Origin: Gautieria morchelliformis
Taxonomy: Eukaryota; Basidiomycota; Agaricomycetes; Gomphales; Gomphaceae
NCBI GenBank assembly: GCA_015179125.1
Contig: WHVA01000099.1
Location: 204,912-268,911 of the forward strand
DNA length: 64,000 nucleotides
Direction of reading: 5' to 3'
Under the pieces are notes generated by a model. That model was not told where the DNA came from and did not search any database. It worked only from the letters and a program-made list of their open reading frames with translations. Below, in pieces: positions 46,196 through 56,899 of this stretch; position 1 is the stretch's first letter; every line of letters starts with the position of its first letter. Both the position numbers and the translations under genes were made by a program.

Positions 46196-46971
46196 AAGAG
46201 CAGAGAGAGAATAAAGATATCAATATCAGACTTACATTGCAAGCAGACTAAGGCAAACTCAGGGAAAACAGGCTGTGCGGGTATCTCAGACGGATTGCAA
46301 AGCCACTGATCCTAATATAAATACTGCAAATAGCTGATACAGTTACAAAAACTTACCAGAAAGGGGATAATACCCAGGTAGGGTATGCAGTAGTGACAGG
46401 ACAAATGCACTTGAAAAGTGCCTACAAAATGCCAAAAAAGCAAAGTTATAGCAAATAACAACATTATAAGCATCAATAAAAGGCAGATACAATAGCATAA
46501 CACTCACCAGAAACAGCCAGGTAGCAGGTGCAGCAGTGACAGGACAAATATCACTTGAAAAGTGCCTAAAAAATGCCAAAAAAGCGAAATTATAAATAAC
46601 AAACATAAAAAAAGGCAGTTTCAGTAGCATCAAACTCACCAGAAAGAACCTAGATAGGATGTTAATGGAAATGAAGCAGGTGGTGGGAGGGATGTGAATA
46701 TGTCTCTTTAACCCAATCTAATATAAGGGATGGGATGGGATGGGATGGGATGATGGTAGAAGGAGGGCAGAGGGGACCGGCTGCGCAGCGTCTGCCAGGT
46801 CACCCAGCGCTGTACCGGCAAGCACCAGAGACCGGTTGGTCTGGGCTGGGCCTGGCCTAGGGCTCGCGGCTGCGCCGCTCGCTCCGCTGACCTAATTTTT
46901 ACGTAATATTATTTGTAACATTATTTGTCAGCGGGCCCACAACCACCCACCCCCCGCATTTCACTCTTAGA

Positions 46972-46999
46972 CTAGGTGGATACCCGCGCTTCGTGCGGG
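46972..46999 (-). other. Helitron 3' end: hairpin and CTAG (unit 3)
   Basis: CCCGCGC-TTC-GTGCGGG stem (one wobble), 46983-46999, then 7 nt and CTAG at the minus-strand terminus. It joins TC of unit 2 directly. Confidence 0.85.
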
Positions 47000-47189
47000 G
47001 GTGCAAGTCAAATGCCTCGGTAAGGTCAAATGCACCAGCAAGGTCAAACACCTTGGGTAAATCAAACTTGGGATAAGTCAAACACATTCGGATAAGAAAA
47101 TTTCATTCAGATAAGTAAAACGCATCTTATTGATTGAAGGTAGGTAATGTTATGACCATGCTGCTCGACCAACTCTGGTACCTCCATGC

Positions 47190-47563
47190 TGTCAGGGTTC
47201 ACGCATTTCCTTCCACAAGTTTCTATTTCCTTCCATGAGTTTCCGTTACCTTCCGTCAGTTTCCATAACCTTCTGTCACACTCCGTCACATGTCACATTC
47301 CGTCACCTCTGTAACCTTCTACAAGTTTCCGTCTCCCCTATTATGTAAGCCTTGCCAGCGCTATAAGACTGTAGCCCGTGTGGTGGCGTTTCCTCAGCTT
47401 GATCTCTGAGGATACCCACTACACAGGCAAGTCCCCATGTATCTATCGTTGGTAGAGTTATAACCTGAGGATACCCACTACACAGTTGGTCATTGTCCTA
47501 GTATCGGCTCTTATCTCCTTGAGTATCTTTGGTTGTGGCTTTGTCATTAGTGTTGCCCTCACA
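47190..47563 (+). mobile_element. Solo LTR with CATGC target-site duplication
   Basis: TGTCAGGGTTCACGC...GCCCTCACA, 374 bp, flanked by CATGC at 47185-47189 and 47564-47568. The uninterrupted target (CCTCCATGCCTCCTCTGG) is visible at 55490. Confidence 0.85.
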
Positions 47564-47827
47564 CATGCCTCCTCTGGCTCTATTCCGCAACGTCCACACT
47601 TTGACCTTTTGATCCCCTTGTTCTTTACTATTCATATACTTCCCCTTTTGACTCTATTCACCGGCCTTCCCTACTTGACCCTTAGCATAGCAAGTCCAGA
47701 GCATCAGGAGATCCATTTGTTCCACTATCAATTAGACCCACATTCCCCTTGGTCTTTTGCCTATTGATTGTTCTTAGTTCTCCCTGGCACCCCCTTGTAG
47801 TTCCTCTTGTTCCATATTAGTTACTTA

Positions 47828-49110
47828 AAGAAGAAGACTAATTCCGGAAACAACAACTCCGGAAACAACAACAGTTCCGGCTCCAACTCCAGCAACCGGA
47901 ACAACAACTCCACCCCTCGCAACAACCAGGTCTCTGGTTCCAACACCAACACCCGAAAGAGCACTCCGGACCTCTCCGACAAACTTGGGAAGGACAGAAA
48001 ACTAACCCCTGTAGAATGCCAGCGTCGCATGGACAACAACCTTTGCCTTTTCTGCGGCAAAGGCGGTCACGTCGCTCGCGACTGCACTCGCGCTTCCGCC
48101 TCCGCTGCTAAGGCCAAGGGCTGCGCAGCAAAGACGGAAGAGAAATCCGAAGCGGCTCCCACTGCGGATTCAAAAAAATAGTCAGCAGTCCTCCGGCCTC
48201 CGCACGAGCTGAGGGCTGTGTTGACCCCATTCGTGCGACAAATGAGGTTAAACTCAACGCATCCGCTCTTTCGTCCTCCGACTCCCTCTCTGTCCCGCTC
48301 ACTTCCGACACCATTTCCGCACCCCCGTTTACAGCATTGATCGACTCCAGTTCGACTCATTGTTTCCTCGATTCCAACTTTGTTTTGAAACATAAACTTC
48401 CGACCCGCAACATTCCGACAATTCCGCTCCACCTTTTCGACGGGTCGTCTAACACGGCAATTTCCCAAGTCGTGGACCTGTCTATCCGTTTCGCTAGTGG
48501 GGACAACCATGAAGTTACCTTTTACGTTACTCCGCTAGATGCTAGCTGTTCCGTTGTACTAGGACACAATTGGCTCCCCTGCTATAATCCGTCGATTAAC
48601 TGGGCATTGGGTCAAATACAGTTCCGTACCCCGGATCAGCTTCCGTCTATTCCGACGTCATCCGCAAAGATGGCTCAGGCCTCTTCTGCAACTCCGCTCG
48701 TGTATTCAGTTCCGCACTCCGGTCCCGCTTTAGCACCTCCGACCCTCGAAGCTCCTCGAATTGCGCTCGTTTCCGCCACCGCTTTCCGCGTATTGCAACG
48801 GCAAGAAGACACGACTGTTTTCCAGCTTCACCTTTCCGATTCGGTTTCAGTCAAGGCTCGTTCCGCCTCTATTTCCACTCTGGTCGACATGAGCTCAGTT
48901 CCGGAAGAATATCGTGACTTCCCGGACATGTTCAACAAGGCCAAAGCCGATAAACCAGCTGAACATCGCCCTTACGATTTGAATATAGATTGGAAGAAGG
49001 AGCATCTCCGCCCCTTGGACCGATCTACTCCCTTTCGCAAAGTGAACTCCTAACTCTCCGCGAGTTCGTCGATGAACATCTCAACATGGGCTTTATCCGC
49101 CCTTCGCTGT
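47828..49110 (+). pseudogene. Ty3/gypsy Gag-protease-RT fragment inside an LTR
   Basis: Frame 47828-48181 has an Asn/Ser-rich Gag tail, MTPVECQRRM-like spacing and the zinc knuckle CLFCGKGGHVARDC. 48337-49053 (from TALIDSS at 48331) is retropepsin with D-S-S-STHCFLD, where D-S-G is expected, then the HNWLPCYNPSINW box. It ends with EEYRDFPDMFNKAKADKLP-like and HRPYDLNID sequence. A frameshift near 49045 continues into LREFVDEHLNMGFIRPS, the start of the RT. The fragment has no own LTRs and is joined at both sides to the middle of a different LTR. Confidence 0.8.
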
Positions 49111-49366
49111 CTCCATTTATCCTAGTTACTTTGCTTGCACTGGAATTGCTTACCTCTACCTTCTGACATGTTGTCTCAGCTCTTTGTAAACCCAGTCATG
49201 TGTGCCTCTGTTCTGCAATCAGATAATTGACTTTGATATGTGACTCCCTTTGCACTGTTTCCTGTTCTTACCACAGCAAGTGCTTGCAAGGCCTCTGTCT
49301 CTCTGACCTCTGCCTTCCAACTTGATTTCTGATATCCAACTTAACTCGATTCTTGAACCCTTACCT

Positions 49367-49396
49367 CTAGGTGGATACCCATGCTTCACACAGGGG
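49367..49396 (-). other. Internal decayed Helitron 3' end (unit 3)
   Basis: CTAG at 49367-49370 with the stem eroded (CCCATGC/ACACAGGGG). The next minus-strand base after CTAG is A, not the usual T. Confidence 0.7.
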
Positions 49397-49496
49397 TGTA
49401 GGTCAAACGCATTGGGTAAATCAAACTTGGGATAGGTAAAACACATCTCATTGCAATTGAAAGTAGCTACAAGTAACACATCAAGATAGGTAATGT

Positions 49497-50300
49497 CTCT
49501 ACACATGTCTGCATGTGCCCAAGTATAGCATGCATAGCATGTCCTCCATGCATAGCCTCAAATATAGCATGCTTATTGTGTCCCTGGCCCACATATAACA
49601 TGTCCCCAAGTATAGTGTGCGTAGCATGTCCTCCATGCATAGTGTGTCTCCACATGTAGCATATCCCCAAGTACAGTGTGCATGGCATGTCCCACATGCA
49701 TATCCTGTCGCTGGTTTGTAGCATGTCCCCAAACATAGCGTGTCCCTAAATTATAGCATGTGTGTCCCCCATGCATAGCGTGTCCACATGTGTAGCATGT
49801 CCCTACATGTAGTGTGTGTAGCATCTCCCTCAAGTATAGTGTGCAAAGTGTGTCCCCCATGCATAACATGTCCCCCAAGTATAGCATGTGTAGAATGTCC
49901 CTGTTTGTAGTGTTTTCCCCACACATAGTGTGTGTAACGTGTCTCTTGTTTGTATCGTGTCCCCCAAGCATAGTGTGTCTGTCCCCAAGCATCGTGTGTC
50001 CCCATGCATAGCCCGTCTGTCCCCAAGAATAGTGTGTCCCCACATGTAACATGCATATCCCCATGCATAGCGTACATGTCCCCAAGCATAGGGTGCGTGT
50101 CCCCACACATAACATGCATGTCTCCACGCATAGTGTGCGTATCCCCAAGCATAGCATGAGTGTCCCCACGCATAACATGCGTGTCTCCATGCATAGCTTG
50201 CATGTCCCCATGCATAACATGCATGTCTCCATGCATAACATGCGTGTCCCCATGCATAGTGTGTGTAGCATGTCCCAATGGTATGTGTAGCATATCCCAA
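49497..50300. repeat. 21-bp minisatellite with degenerate longer-period part
   Basis: The right part (50040-50270) is regular GTCCCCATGCATAACATGCAT-type units. The left part is degenerate (CATGTCC/CCCCAAG variants). Long frames here are artefacts. Confidence 0.85.
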
Positions 50301-51541
50301 AGGGCCTCAAAGTGAAGCAAGCAGAGGCTGTTACTACTTGCAAACTCAGGGACATGTATCAATATCTATTTTGTGACATATACAGACATAAATAAAATAG
50401 TCAAGGAAACCATATTTAAGCAGCTGCTGTCATTAATTTTAGCAAAGTCAGGATTATCTATTCTTCGAAAAAATGTCAAGAAAATGTCCAGTACATGTAA
50501 GCTGAAGCTGTTATTAATTTTAGGATTATCTATCTTTCAAAAAATGTCAAAAAAATGCACTGTACATTTAACCTGGAGCTGTTGTCAATTTTCACAAAAT
50601 AATTTATTGATATCTATTTGCAAAAAAAATGTCAAAAAAGTACAGTACATTGAAGCAGAAGCTGTTATTAATGCCCAGCCAAAGCCAGAGAAGCCCAGAG
50701 ACTGACAGAGAAACCCAGAGCCCAGCCAAAGCCATAGTAAGCCAGCCACCAGTATAGCCAGAGAGGAGTTAAGCAGCTTTACAGTAAATAAAACAATAAA
50801 ACAAACCACAATTAAAAGCAGAATCTATTGTCATTAATTTTAGAGGAAACTTATTGATGTCTATTTTCGAAAAAAAACCTGAAAAATATTGATATTAAAA
50901 TACATTTTTTTCAGCAGTCTTTGGATGTTATTTAAATCAATTTTCGAAAAAAAAAGACAAAAATATAATGCACATGTGACAATACTATATGATGAAAAAA
51001 GAAGGAACCAATAAAAGTACCAACACAAATAAAATACATGGCAATGCATTAAAAAAAAAAAAGATATTACCTACCAATAGAAAGCCTGCCAAGCCAATAG
51101 ATAGCCAGCCAGCCAAAGCAATAGACAGCAGCCAGCTAAAGGAGGAGACAGCAGACAACACAGAGAGCAGACAGAGCAGACAGCCAACAGCAGACAGCAG
51201 ACAGCAGACAGAGGAATCGCCGGTTGGGCAGGTTCCTGGAGTTCCCTCCTTACCGTTCGGCCTTTATACCGCGCGCGCGTGTCGTGCACGGACCACGCTC
51301 GCATATGCGCGCTCTGGTCGCGAATGGGTCATGTGACCGCTGTGCAGCATTCTATGCTCGCGGCTGTGCCGCTCGCCGCTGACCTAATTTGGAACGCAAA
51401 CGGTCACGTGACCATGCTGCGCAGCGTTCTTGGCTCGCGGCTGCGCTGCTCGCGTCCGATTGGCCAGCTGACTAAGGCTGACCTAAAACCTGACATAAGC
51501 TCGACGCCCACAACCCACCAAGGCGCTTTCATATAGTGTAA

Positions 51542-51569
51542 CTAGGTGGATACCCGCGCGAAGCGCGGG
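51542..51569 (-). other. Helitron 3' end: perfect hairpin and CTAG (unit 4)
   Basis: CCCGCGC-GAA-GCGCGGG, 51553-51569, 7-bp perfect stem. The loop is inverted relative to the other copies (GAA versus TTC). Followed on the minus strand by TATCCACCTAG and T. Confidence 0.9.
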
Positions 51570-51738
51570 TGCAAGTCAAACGCCTCGGTAAGGTCAAACA
51601 CATCAGTAAGGTCAAACACCTTCAGTAAATCAAACTTGGGATAAGTCAAACACATTCGGATAATAAAGTTTCCTTCAGATAAGTAAAACACATCTTATTG
51701 ATTCAAAGTAGCTCTAAGTAACACATCAAGGTAGGTAG

Positions 51739-52234
51739 TGTTATGACCATGCTGCTCGACCAACTCTGGTACCTCCGCACCTCCGCCGACTCTATTCCAC
51801 AACATCTGCACTTTGACCTTTTGATCCCCTTGTTCTTTGCTATTCACATACTTCCCCTTTTGACTCTATTCACCAGCCCTCCCTACTTAACCCTTAGCAT
51901 AGCAAGTCTGGAGCATCAGGAGTTCCATTTGTTCCACTATCAATTAGACCTACATGCCTATTGCTCTTAGTTCTACACGGCACCCCCTTGTAGTTCCTCT
52001 TGTTCCATATTAGTTACTTACTCCATTCATCCTAGTTACTTTTGCTCACACCAGAATTGCTTACCTCTACCTTCTGACATGTTGTCTCAGCACTTTGTAT
52101 AAAACCCAGTCATGTATGCCTCTGTTCTGCAATCAGATAATTGACTATGATATGTGACTCCCTTTGCGCTGTTTCCTGTTCTTAGCACAGCGAGTACTTG
52201 CAAGGCCTCGGTCTCTCTGACCTCTGACCTCTGG
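51739..52234 (+). mobile_element. Truncated LTR (TGTTATGACC family)
   Basis: Starts TGTTATGACCATGCTGC and stops in CTCTGACCTCTGG at the inner Helitron end 52235, a different breakpoint from the copies at 47148 and 55453. Confidence 0.75.
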
Positions 52235-52263
52235 CTAGGTGGATACCCGCGCTTTGCACGGGG
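52235..52263 (-). other. Internal Helitron 3' end (unit 4)
   Basis: CTAG 52235-52238 with a one-mismatch stem (CCCGCGC/GCACGGG). Flanked by C on the minus strand. Confidence 0.7.
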
Positions 52264-52364
52264 GTGCAAGTCAAACGCATCGGTAAGGTCAAATGCATCA
52301 GCAAGGTCAAACGCATTGGGTGAATCAAACTTGGGATGAGTCAAACACATTCCAAGGTAGGTAA

Positions 52365-53053
52365 TGTTATGACCATACTGGTTGACCAACTCCAGTACCT
52401 CCACACCTCCTCCAACTCTATTCCGCAACATCCGCACTTTGACCTTTTGATCCCCTTGTTCTTTCCTATTCACATGCTTCCCCCTATGCCTCTATTCACC
52501 GGCCTTCCGTACTCAACTGTCAGCACAGCAAGTCTGGATCATCAGAAGTTCCATTTGTTTTGCTATCAATTAGACCTACACACCCCTTGTTCTTTTGCCC
52601 ATTGTTCTTAGTTCTACCCTGCACCCCCTGGTAGTTCCTCTTGTTCCGCATTAGTTACTTACTCCATGTATCCTAGTGACTTTCGCTTGCACTGGAATTG
52701 CTTACCTCTCTACCTTCTGACATGTTGTCTCAGCTCTTTGTATAAAACCCAGTCACGTATGCCTCTGTTCTACAATCAGATAATCAACTTTAATATGTGA
52801 CTCCCTTTGCACTGTTTCCTATTCTTAGCACAGCAAGTACTTGCAAGGCCTCTGCCTCTCTCACCTCCATCTTCCAACTCGATTTCTGATATCCAACTTC
52901 GCTTAATTCTTGAACCCTTACCTCTTCAGTTATAATACTTGACCTCTTCCAACTTCCGATCTCTAATCTCCAAAATACTTAGGATGATAGTTGGGGGCGC
53001 AACATATTAAGTTGAAGCCGAAGTCCTTTTAGAGCCAAACCCGATACATAACT
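52365..53053 (+). mobile_element. Complete solo LTR with GGTAA target-site duplication
   Basis: TGTTATGACC...GATACATAACT, 689 bp, flanked by GGTAA at 52360-52364 and 53054-53058. The empty site (GGTAATGTCTCTACAC) is seen in the inner Helitron 3' regions at ~49485 and ~56895. The last base is T rather than A. Confidence 0.85.
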
Positions 53054-53084
53054 GGTAATCACTCTACACATTTCTCCCATGTCT

Positions 53085-53975
53085 GTGTGTCCCCTACCTC
53101 ATGTGTAGCATGTCCTCACCTGTAGTGTGTCATCACACTTCATCTGTCCTCACACATATCGCATCCTCACACGTAGCATGTCCTCACAGGTGGCATGTCC
53201 CCACATGTACTGTGTCCCCAAGTATAGTGTGCATAGTGTGTCCCTCAAGTATAGTGTGTGTAGTGTGTCCCTTGTTTGTAACGTGACCCTACATATAGTG
53301 TGCATAGTGTGTCCCCACATGCAGCATGTCCCCAAGTACCATGTGTGTGGCATGTCCCACATGCATAACATATCCCTCAAGTATTTTGTGTGTAGCATGT
53401 CCCTAAATTATAGCATGTGTGTCCCCATGCATAGCGTGTCCACATGTGTAGCATCTCCCTACACATAGTGTGTGTAGCATCTCCCTACACATAGTGTGTG
53501 TAGCCTCTCCCTCAAGTATAGTGTGCAAAGTGTGTCCCCCATGCATAGTGTGCGTAGTGTGTCTCATGTTTGTACCGTGTCCCCCAAGCATAGTGTGTCT
53601 GTCCCCAAGCATAGTATGTCCCCAAGCATAGTGTATCCCACCATATAGTGTGCACATCCCCATGCATAGTGTGTGTGTCCCCATGCGTAACATGTGTGTC
53701 TCTACGCATAACATGCATGTCCCCAAGCATAGCATGCGTGTCCCCAAGCATAGCATGCGTGTCCCCAAGCATAGCATGTGTGTCCCCAAGCATAGCATGC
53801 GTGTCCCCAAGCATAGCATGCGTGTCCCCATGCACAACATGCATGTCTCCACACCTAACATGCATGTCTCCACGCATAACATATGTGTCTCCATGCATAG
53901 CGTGCGTGTCCCCATGCATAGCGTGCATGTCCCCATGCATAGTGTGTGTAGCATGTCCCAATGGCATGTGTAGCA
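53085..53975. repeat. 21-bp minisatellite
   Basis: Regular from 53640 to 53950, including five near-identical GTCCCCAAGCATAGCATGCGT units (53722-53830); degenerate on the left. Confidence 0.9.
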
Positions 53976-54736
53976 TATCCCAAGGGCCTCAAAGCGAAGC
54001 AAGCAGAGGCTGTCTTTTCATTAAGTTTTAGCAAACTCAGGGACATGTATCAACATCTATTTTGTGACATACAGATATAAATAAAATAGTAACGGAAGCC
54101 ATATTTAAGCAGCTGCTGTCATTAATTTTAGCAAAGTCAGGATTATCTATTTTTTGAAAAATGTCAAAACAAATGTCCAGTACATTTAAGCTGAAGTTAT
54201 TATTAATTTTAGCAGAGTCAAGATTATCTATTTTTCGAAAAATGTCAAAAAATGCACTGTATCGAGCTGTTGTTTATTTTCACAAAGTCAGGATAATTTA
54301 TTGACATCTATTTGTGAAAAAATGCCAAAAAAGTACAGTACATGGAAACAGAAGCTGTTATTAATGCCCAGCCCAAGCCAGAGAAGCGCAGAGACTGACA
54401 GAGAAACCCAGAGCCCAGCCAAAGCCATAGTAAGCCAGCCACCAGTATAGCCAGAGAAGGAGTGCCTGGCAGCTTTACAGTAAATAAAACAACAAAACAA
54501 ACCACATTTAAAAGTAGAACCTATTGTCATTAATTTTAGAGGAAACTTATTGATGTCTATTTTCGAAAAAAAACCTGAAAAATATATATATAAAAATGCT
54601 TTTTTTCAGCACAGGCTTGGGATATTATTTAAATGTATTTTCGAAAAAATTCACAAAAATATAAAGCACATGTGACAATACAATATGATGAAAAAAAAAA
54701 AAATGGAACCAATAAAATTACAAACACAAATAAAAT

Positions 54737-54880
54737 CAACCAAAGCAAGCCAACCAAAGCAAGCCAACCAAAGCAAGCCAACCAAAGCAAGCCAACCAAA
54801 GCAAGCCAACCAAAGCAAGCCAACCAAAGCAAGCCAACCAAGCAAGCCAACCAAAGCAAGCCAACCAAAGCAATAGACAG
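54737..54880. repeat. 14-bp tandem array AACCAAAGCAAGCC
   Basis: About ten copies, one shortened. It is unique to this unit; the other units have only single copies at the same place. Confidence 0.9.
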
Positions 54881-55253
54881 CCAGCCAGCTAAATGAAGAG
54901 ACACCAGAGAGCGCAGCAGACAGCAGATAGTGCAGCAGACAGCAGATAGCACAGCAGACAGCAGACAGAGCAGAGAGCAGAGGGCAGACACAGCAGAGAG
55001 CACACAGCAGACAGAGCAGACAGCAGAGAGAGGAATTGCCGGTCGGGCAGATTCCTGGCGTTCCATCCTACCGAACTGCCTTTATATACCGCCCGCGCAT
55101 GTCGTGCACGCACCACGCGCGAACAGGTCACGTGACCACGGACGCTGCTGCGCAGCGTCATTGCTCGCGGCTGCGCCGCTCGCCACTGACCTAATTTTTA
55201 CGTAATATTATTTGTCAGCGGCGCCCACAACCTCCCACCGAGCTACTTTCATA

Positions 55254-55281
55254 CTAGGTGGATACCCGCGCTTCGCGCGGG
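55254..55281 (-). other. Helitron 3' end: perfect hairpin and CTAG (unit 5)
   Basis: CCCGCGC-TTC-GCGCGGG, 55265-55281, then CTAG and T on the minus strand. Confidence 0.9.
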
Positions 55282-55452
55282 GGTGCAAGTCAAACACCTC
55301 GGTAAGGTCAAACGCACCAGCAAGGTCAAACACCTTGGGTAAATCAAACTTGGGATAAGTCAAACACATTCGAATAAGAAAATTTCATTCAGATATGTAA
55401 AATGCATCTTATTGATTGACAGTAGCTCTAAGTAACACATCAAGGTAGGTAA

Positions 55453-56771
55453 TGTTATGACCATGCTGCTTGACCAACTCTGGTACCTCCATGCCTCCTC
55501 TGGCTCTATTCCGCAATGTCCACACTTTGACCTTTTGATCCCCTTGTTCTTTACTATTCACATACTTCCCCCTTTGACTCTATTCACCGGCCTTCCCTAC
55601 TTGACCCTTAGCATAGCAAGTCTGGAGCATCAGGAGATCCATTTGTTCCACAATCAATGTTACGACTGTTCCGCTCAACCATCTCCGCCATATCCGCATA
55701 TCCTCCGCACCACCTCTGCACCGCCTCCGCACCACCTCTGCACCGCCTCCGCACCACCTCCGACTCTATTCCATAACATCCGCACCATCTGCAACCCTCT
55801 ACCTCAACCCTTGTGATTTCAGTACCCCTGGCCACCTCCAGATACCGGCCCCCGTACTCAACCCTGAACACAGCAAGATACCATTTCTGTAATTCCATTT
55901 CTTCCGAGGCCTATTGTACTTACTCGCCTTGTTCTTTGCCATTGTACTTACCCTACCCTGCACCCCCCTTGTCATCCCATTGTTCCGCATTAGTTACTTG
56001 CCCCGTATATCTATCCGATTCCTGCACTCTCCAGAATTTGCTTAGTACCATACCATTACCTGTTGCTTCAGCTCTTTGTATAAAACCCCCTCATGTATAT
56101 CTCCGTTCCTGCAATCAGATAATCAACTTCGATACGTGATTCCCTTCGCACTGTCTCCTGTTCTTAGCACAGCGAGTTTTGCTAGTCTTGTCTCCTTCCG
56201 CTCTCGACCCTCTGTCCTCCACCTCTTCCGACCTTTGTTCTCCGACCCTCGAACCTTGACTCTCAGTACTCTGTTCCCCACTTCTGCCTTCTCCGATATC
56301 CGCAAGTCAATCCCGAAATACTTAGGATGGTAGTTCATCAGGGGCACAACACATAAGTTGAAGCCGTTGTCCTTTCCAGTTCCGACCTCTGTGAATTCCA
56401 ATACGTAACAATCAATTAGACACACATTCCCCTTGCTCTTTTGCCTATTGATTGTTCTTAGTTCCACCCGGCACCCCCTTGTAGTTCCTCTTGTTCCGTA
56501 TTAGTTACTTACTCCATTTATCCTAGTTACTTTTGCTTGCACTGGAATTGCTTACCTCTACCTTCTGACATGTTGTCTCAGCTCTTTGTATAAAACCCAG
56601 TCATGTGTGCCTCTATTCTGCAATCAGATAATTGACTTTGATATGTGACTCCCTTTGCACTGTTTCCTATTCTTACCACAGCAAGTACTTGCAAGGCCTT
56701 TGTCTCTCTGACCTCTGCCTTCCAACTCGATTTCTGATATCCAATTTAACTCAATTCTTGACCCCTTACCT
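55453..56771 (+). mobile_element. Truncated LTR (TGTTATGACC family) with nested solo LTR
   Basis: The same family and truncation as 47148-49366. About 561 bp once the nested LTR is removed. Confidence 0.75.
55658..56410 (+). mobile_element. Nested solo LTR with ATCAA target-site duplication
   Basis: TGTTACGACTGTTCCGC...AATACGTAACA, 753 bp, flanked by ATCAA at 55653-55657 and 56411-56415. The empty target (CTATCAATTAGAC) is seen at 47732. A TATAAAA box lies near 56076, with pyrimidine-rich flanks. Confidence 0.9.
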
Positions 56772-56801
56772 CTAGGTGGATACCCATGCTTCACACGGGG
56801 G
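56772..56801 (-). other. Internal decayed Helitron 3' end (unit 5)
   Basis: CTAG 56772-56775 with an eroded stem (CCCATGC/ACACGGGGG). Followed by A on the minus strand, like 49367. Confidence 0.7.
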
Positions 56802-56899
56802 TGTAGGTCAAACACATTGGGTAAATCAAACTTGGGATAAGTAAAACACATCTCATTGCAATTGAAAGTAGCTATAAGTAACACATCAAGATAGGTAAT

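Larger units (their letters stand above)
40836..46971 (-). mobile_element. Autonomous-type Helitron (array unit 2)
   Basis: On the minus strand it starts TCTAAGAGTGAAATG at 46971 and ends with a GC-rich hairpin region plus CTAG at 40839-40836, followed by T. It encodes the Rep-helicase pseudogene 41018-46195. The 5' 100 bp contain CGCTGAC...GTCAGCG (an inverted repeat around a TAATATTACGTAAAAATTAG core), shared with the other units. 46196-46900 is non-coding, with two ~165-bp imperfect repeats (46345-46510 and 46510-46660) and a GGGAT microsatellite (46728-46752). Confidence 0.85.
47148..49366 (+). mobile_element. Truncated LTR (TGTTATGACC family) with two internal insertions
   Basis: It starts TGTTATGACCATGCTGC at the same site, 3' of GGTAA or GGTAG, as the copies at 51739, 52365 and 55453. 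It contains a solo LTR (47190-47563) and a Ty3/gypsy coding fragment (47828-49110). Without these it is ~557 bp and stops at CCCTTACCT, exactly where the copy at 55453-56771 stops, before the inner Helitron end. Confidence 0.75.
46972..51541 (-). mobile_element. Compound non-autonomous Helitron (array unit 3)
   Basis: The minus 5' end is at 51541 (TTACACTATATGAAAGCGCC) and abuts the CTAG of unit 4. An internal, decayed 3' end lies at 49367. Beyond it come a truncated LTR (49366-47148) and then a near-perfect hairpin with CTAG at 46972-46975, followed by T. I infer that replication ran through the decayed inner end and stopped at the outer one, capturing the LTR piece. Confidence 0.75.
51542..55253 (-). 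mobile_element. Compound non-autonomous Helitron (array unit 4)
   Basis: Outer 3' end CTAG 51542-51545 with a perfect hairpin. Inner 3' end at 52235. Minus 5' end at 55253 (TATGAAAGTAGCTCGG). Between the two 3' ends lies a truncated LTR (51739-52234), and past the inner end a complete solo LTR (52365-53053). It also carries a 21-bp array, a 14-bp array and AGCAGACAGC tracts. Confidence 0.75.

Noticed and set aside
49573-50362. 260- and 203-codon minus frames rich in Met, Cys, Gly, Thr and His
   Set aside because: Translation of the 21-bp minisatellite; all three frames on one strand are similarly open.
53403-54031. 199-codon minus and 127-codon plus repeat frames
   Set aside because: 21-bp minisatellite artefacts, as above.
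54629-55066. Leu/Trp/Ala-rich minus frame resembling a membrane protein
   Set aside because: It comes from the 14-bp AACCAAAGCAAGCC array and AGCAGA tracts.
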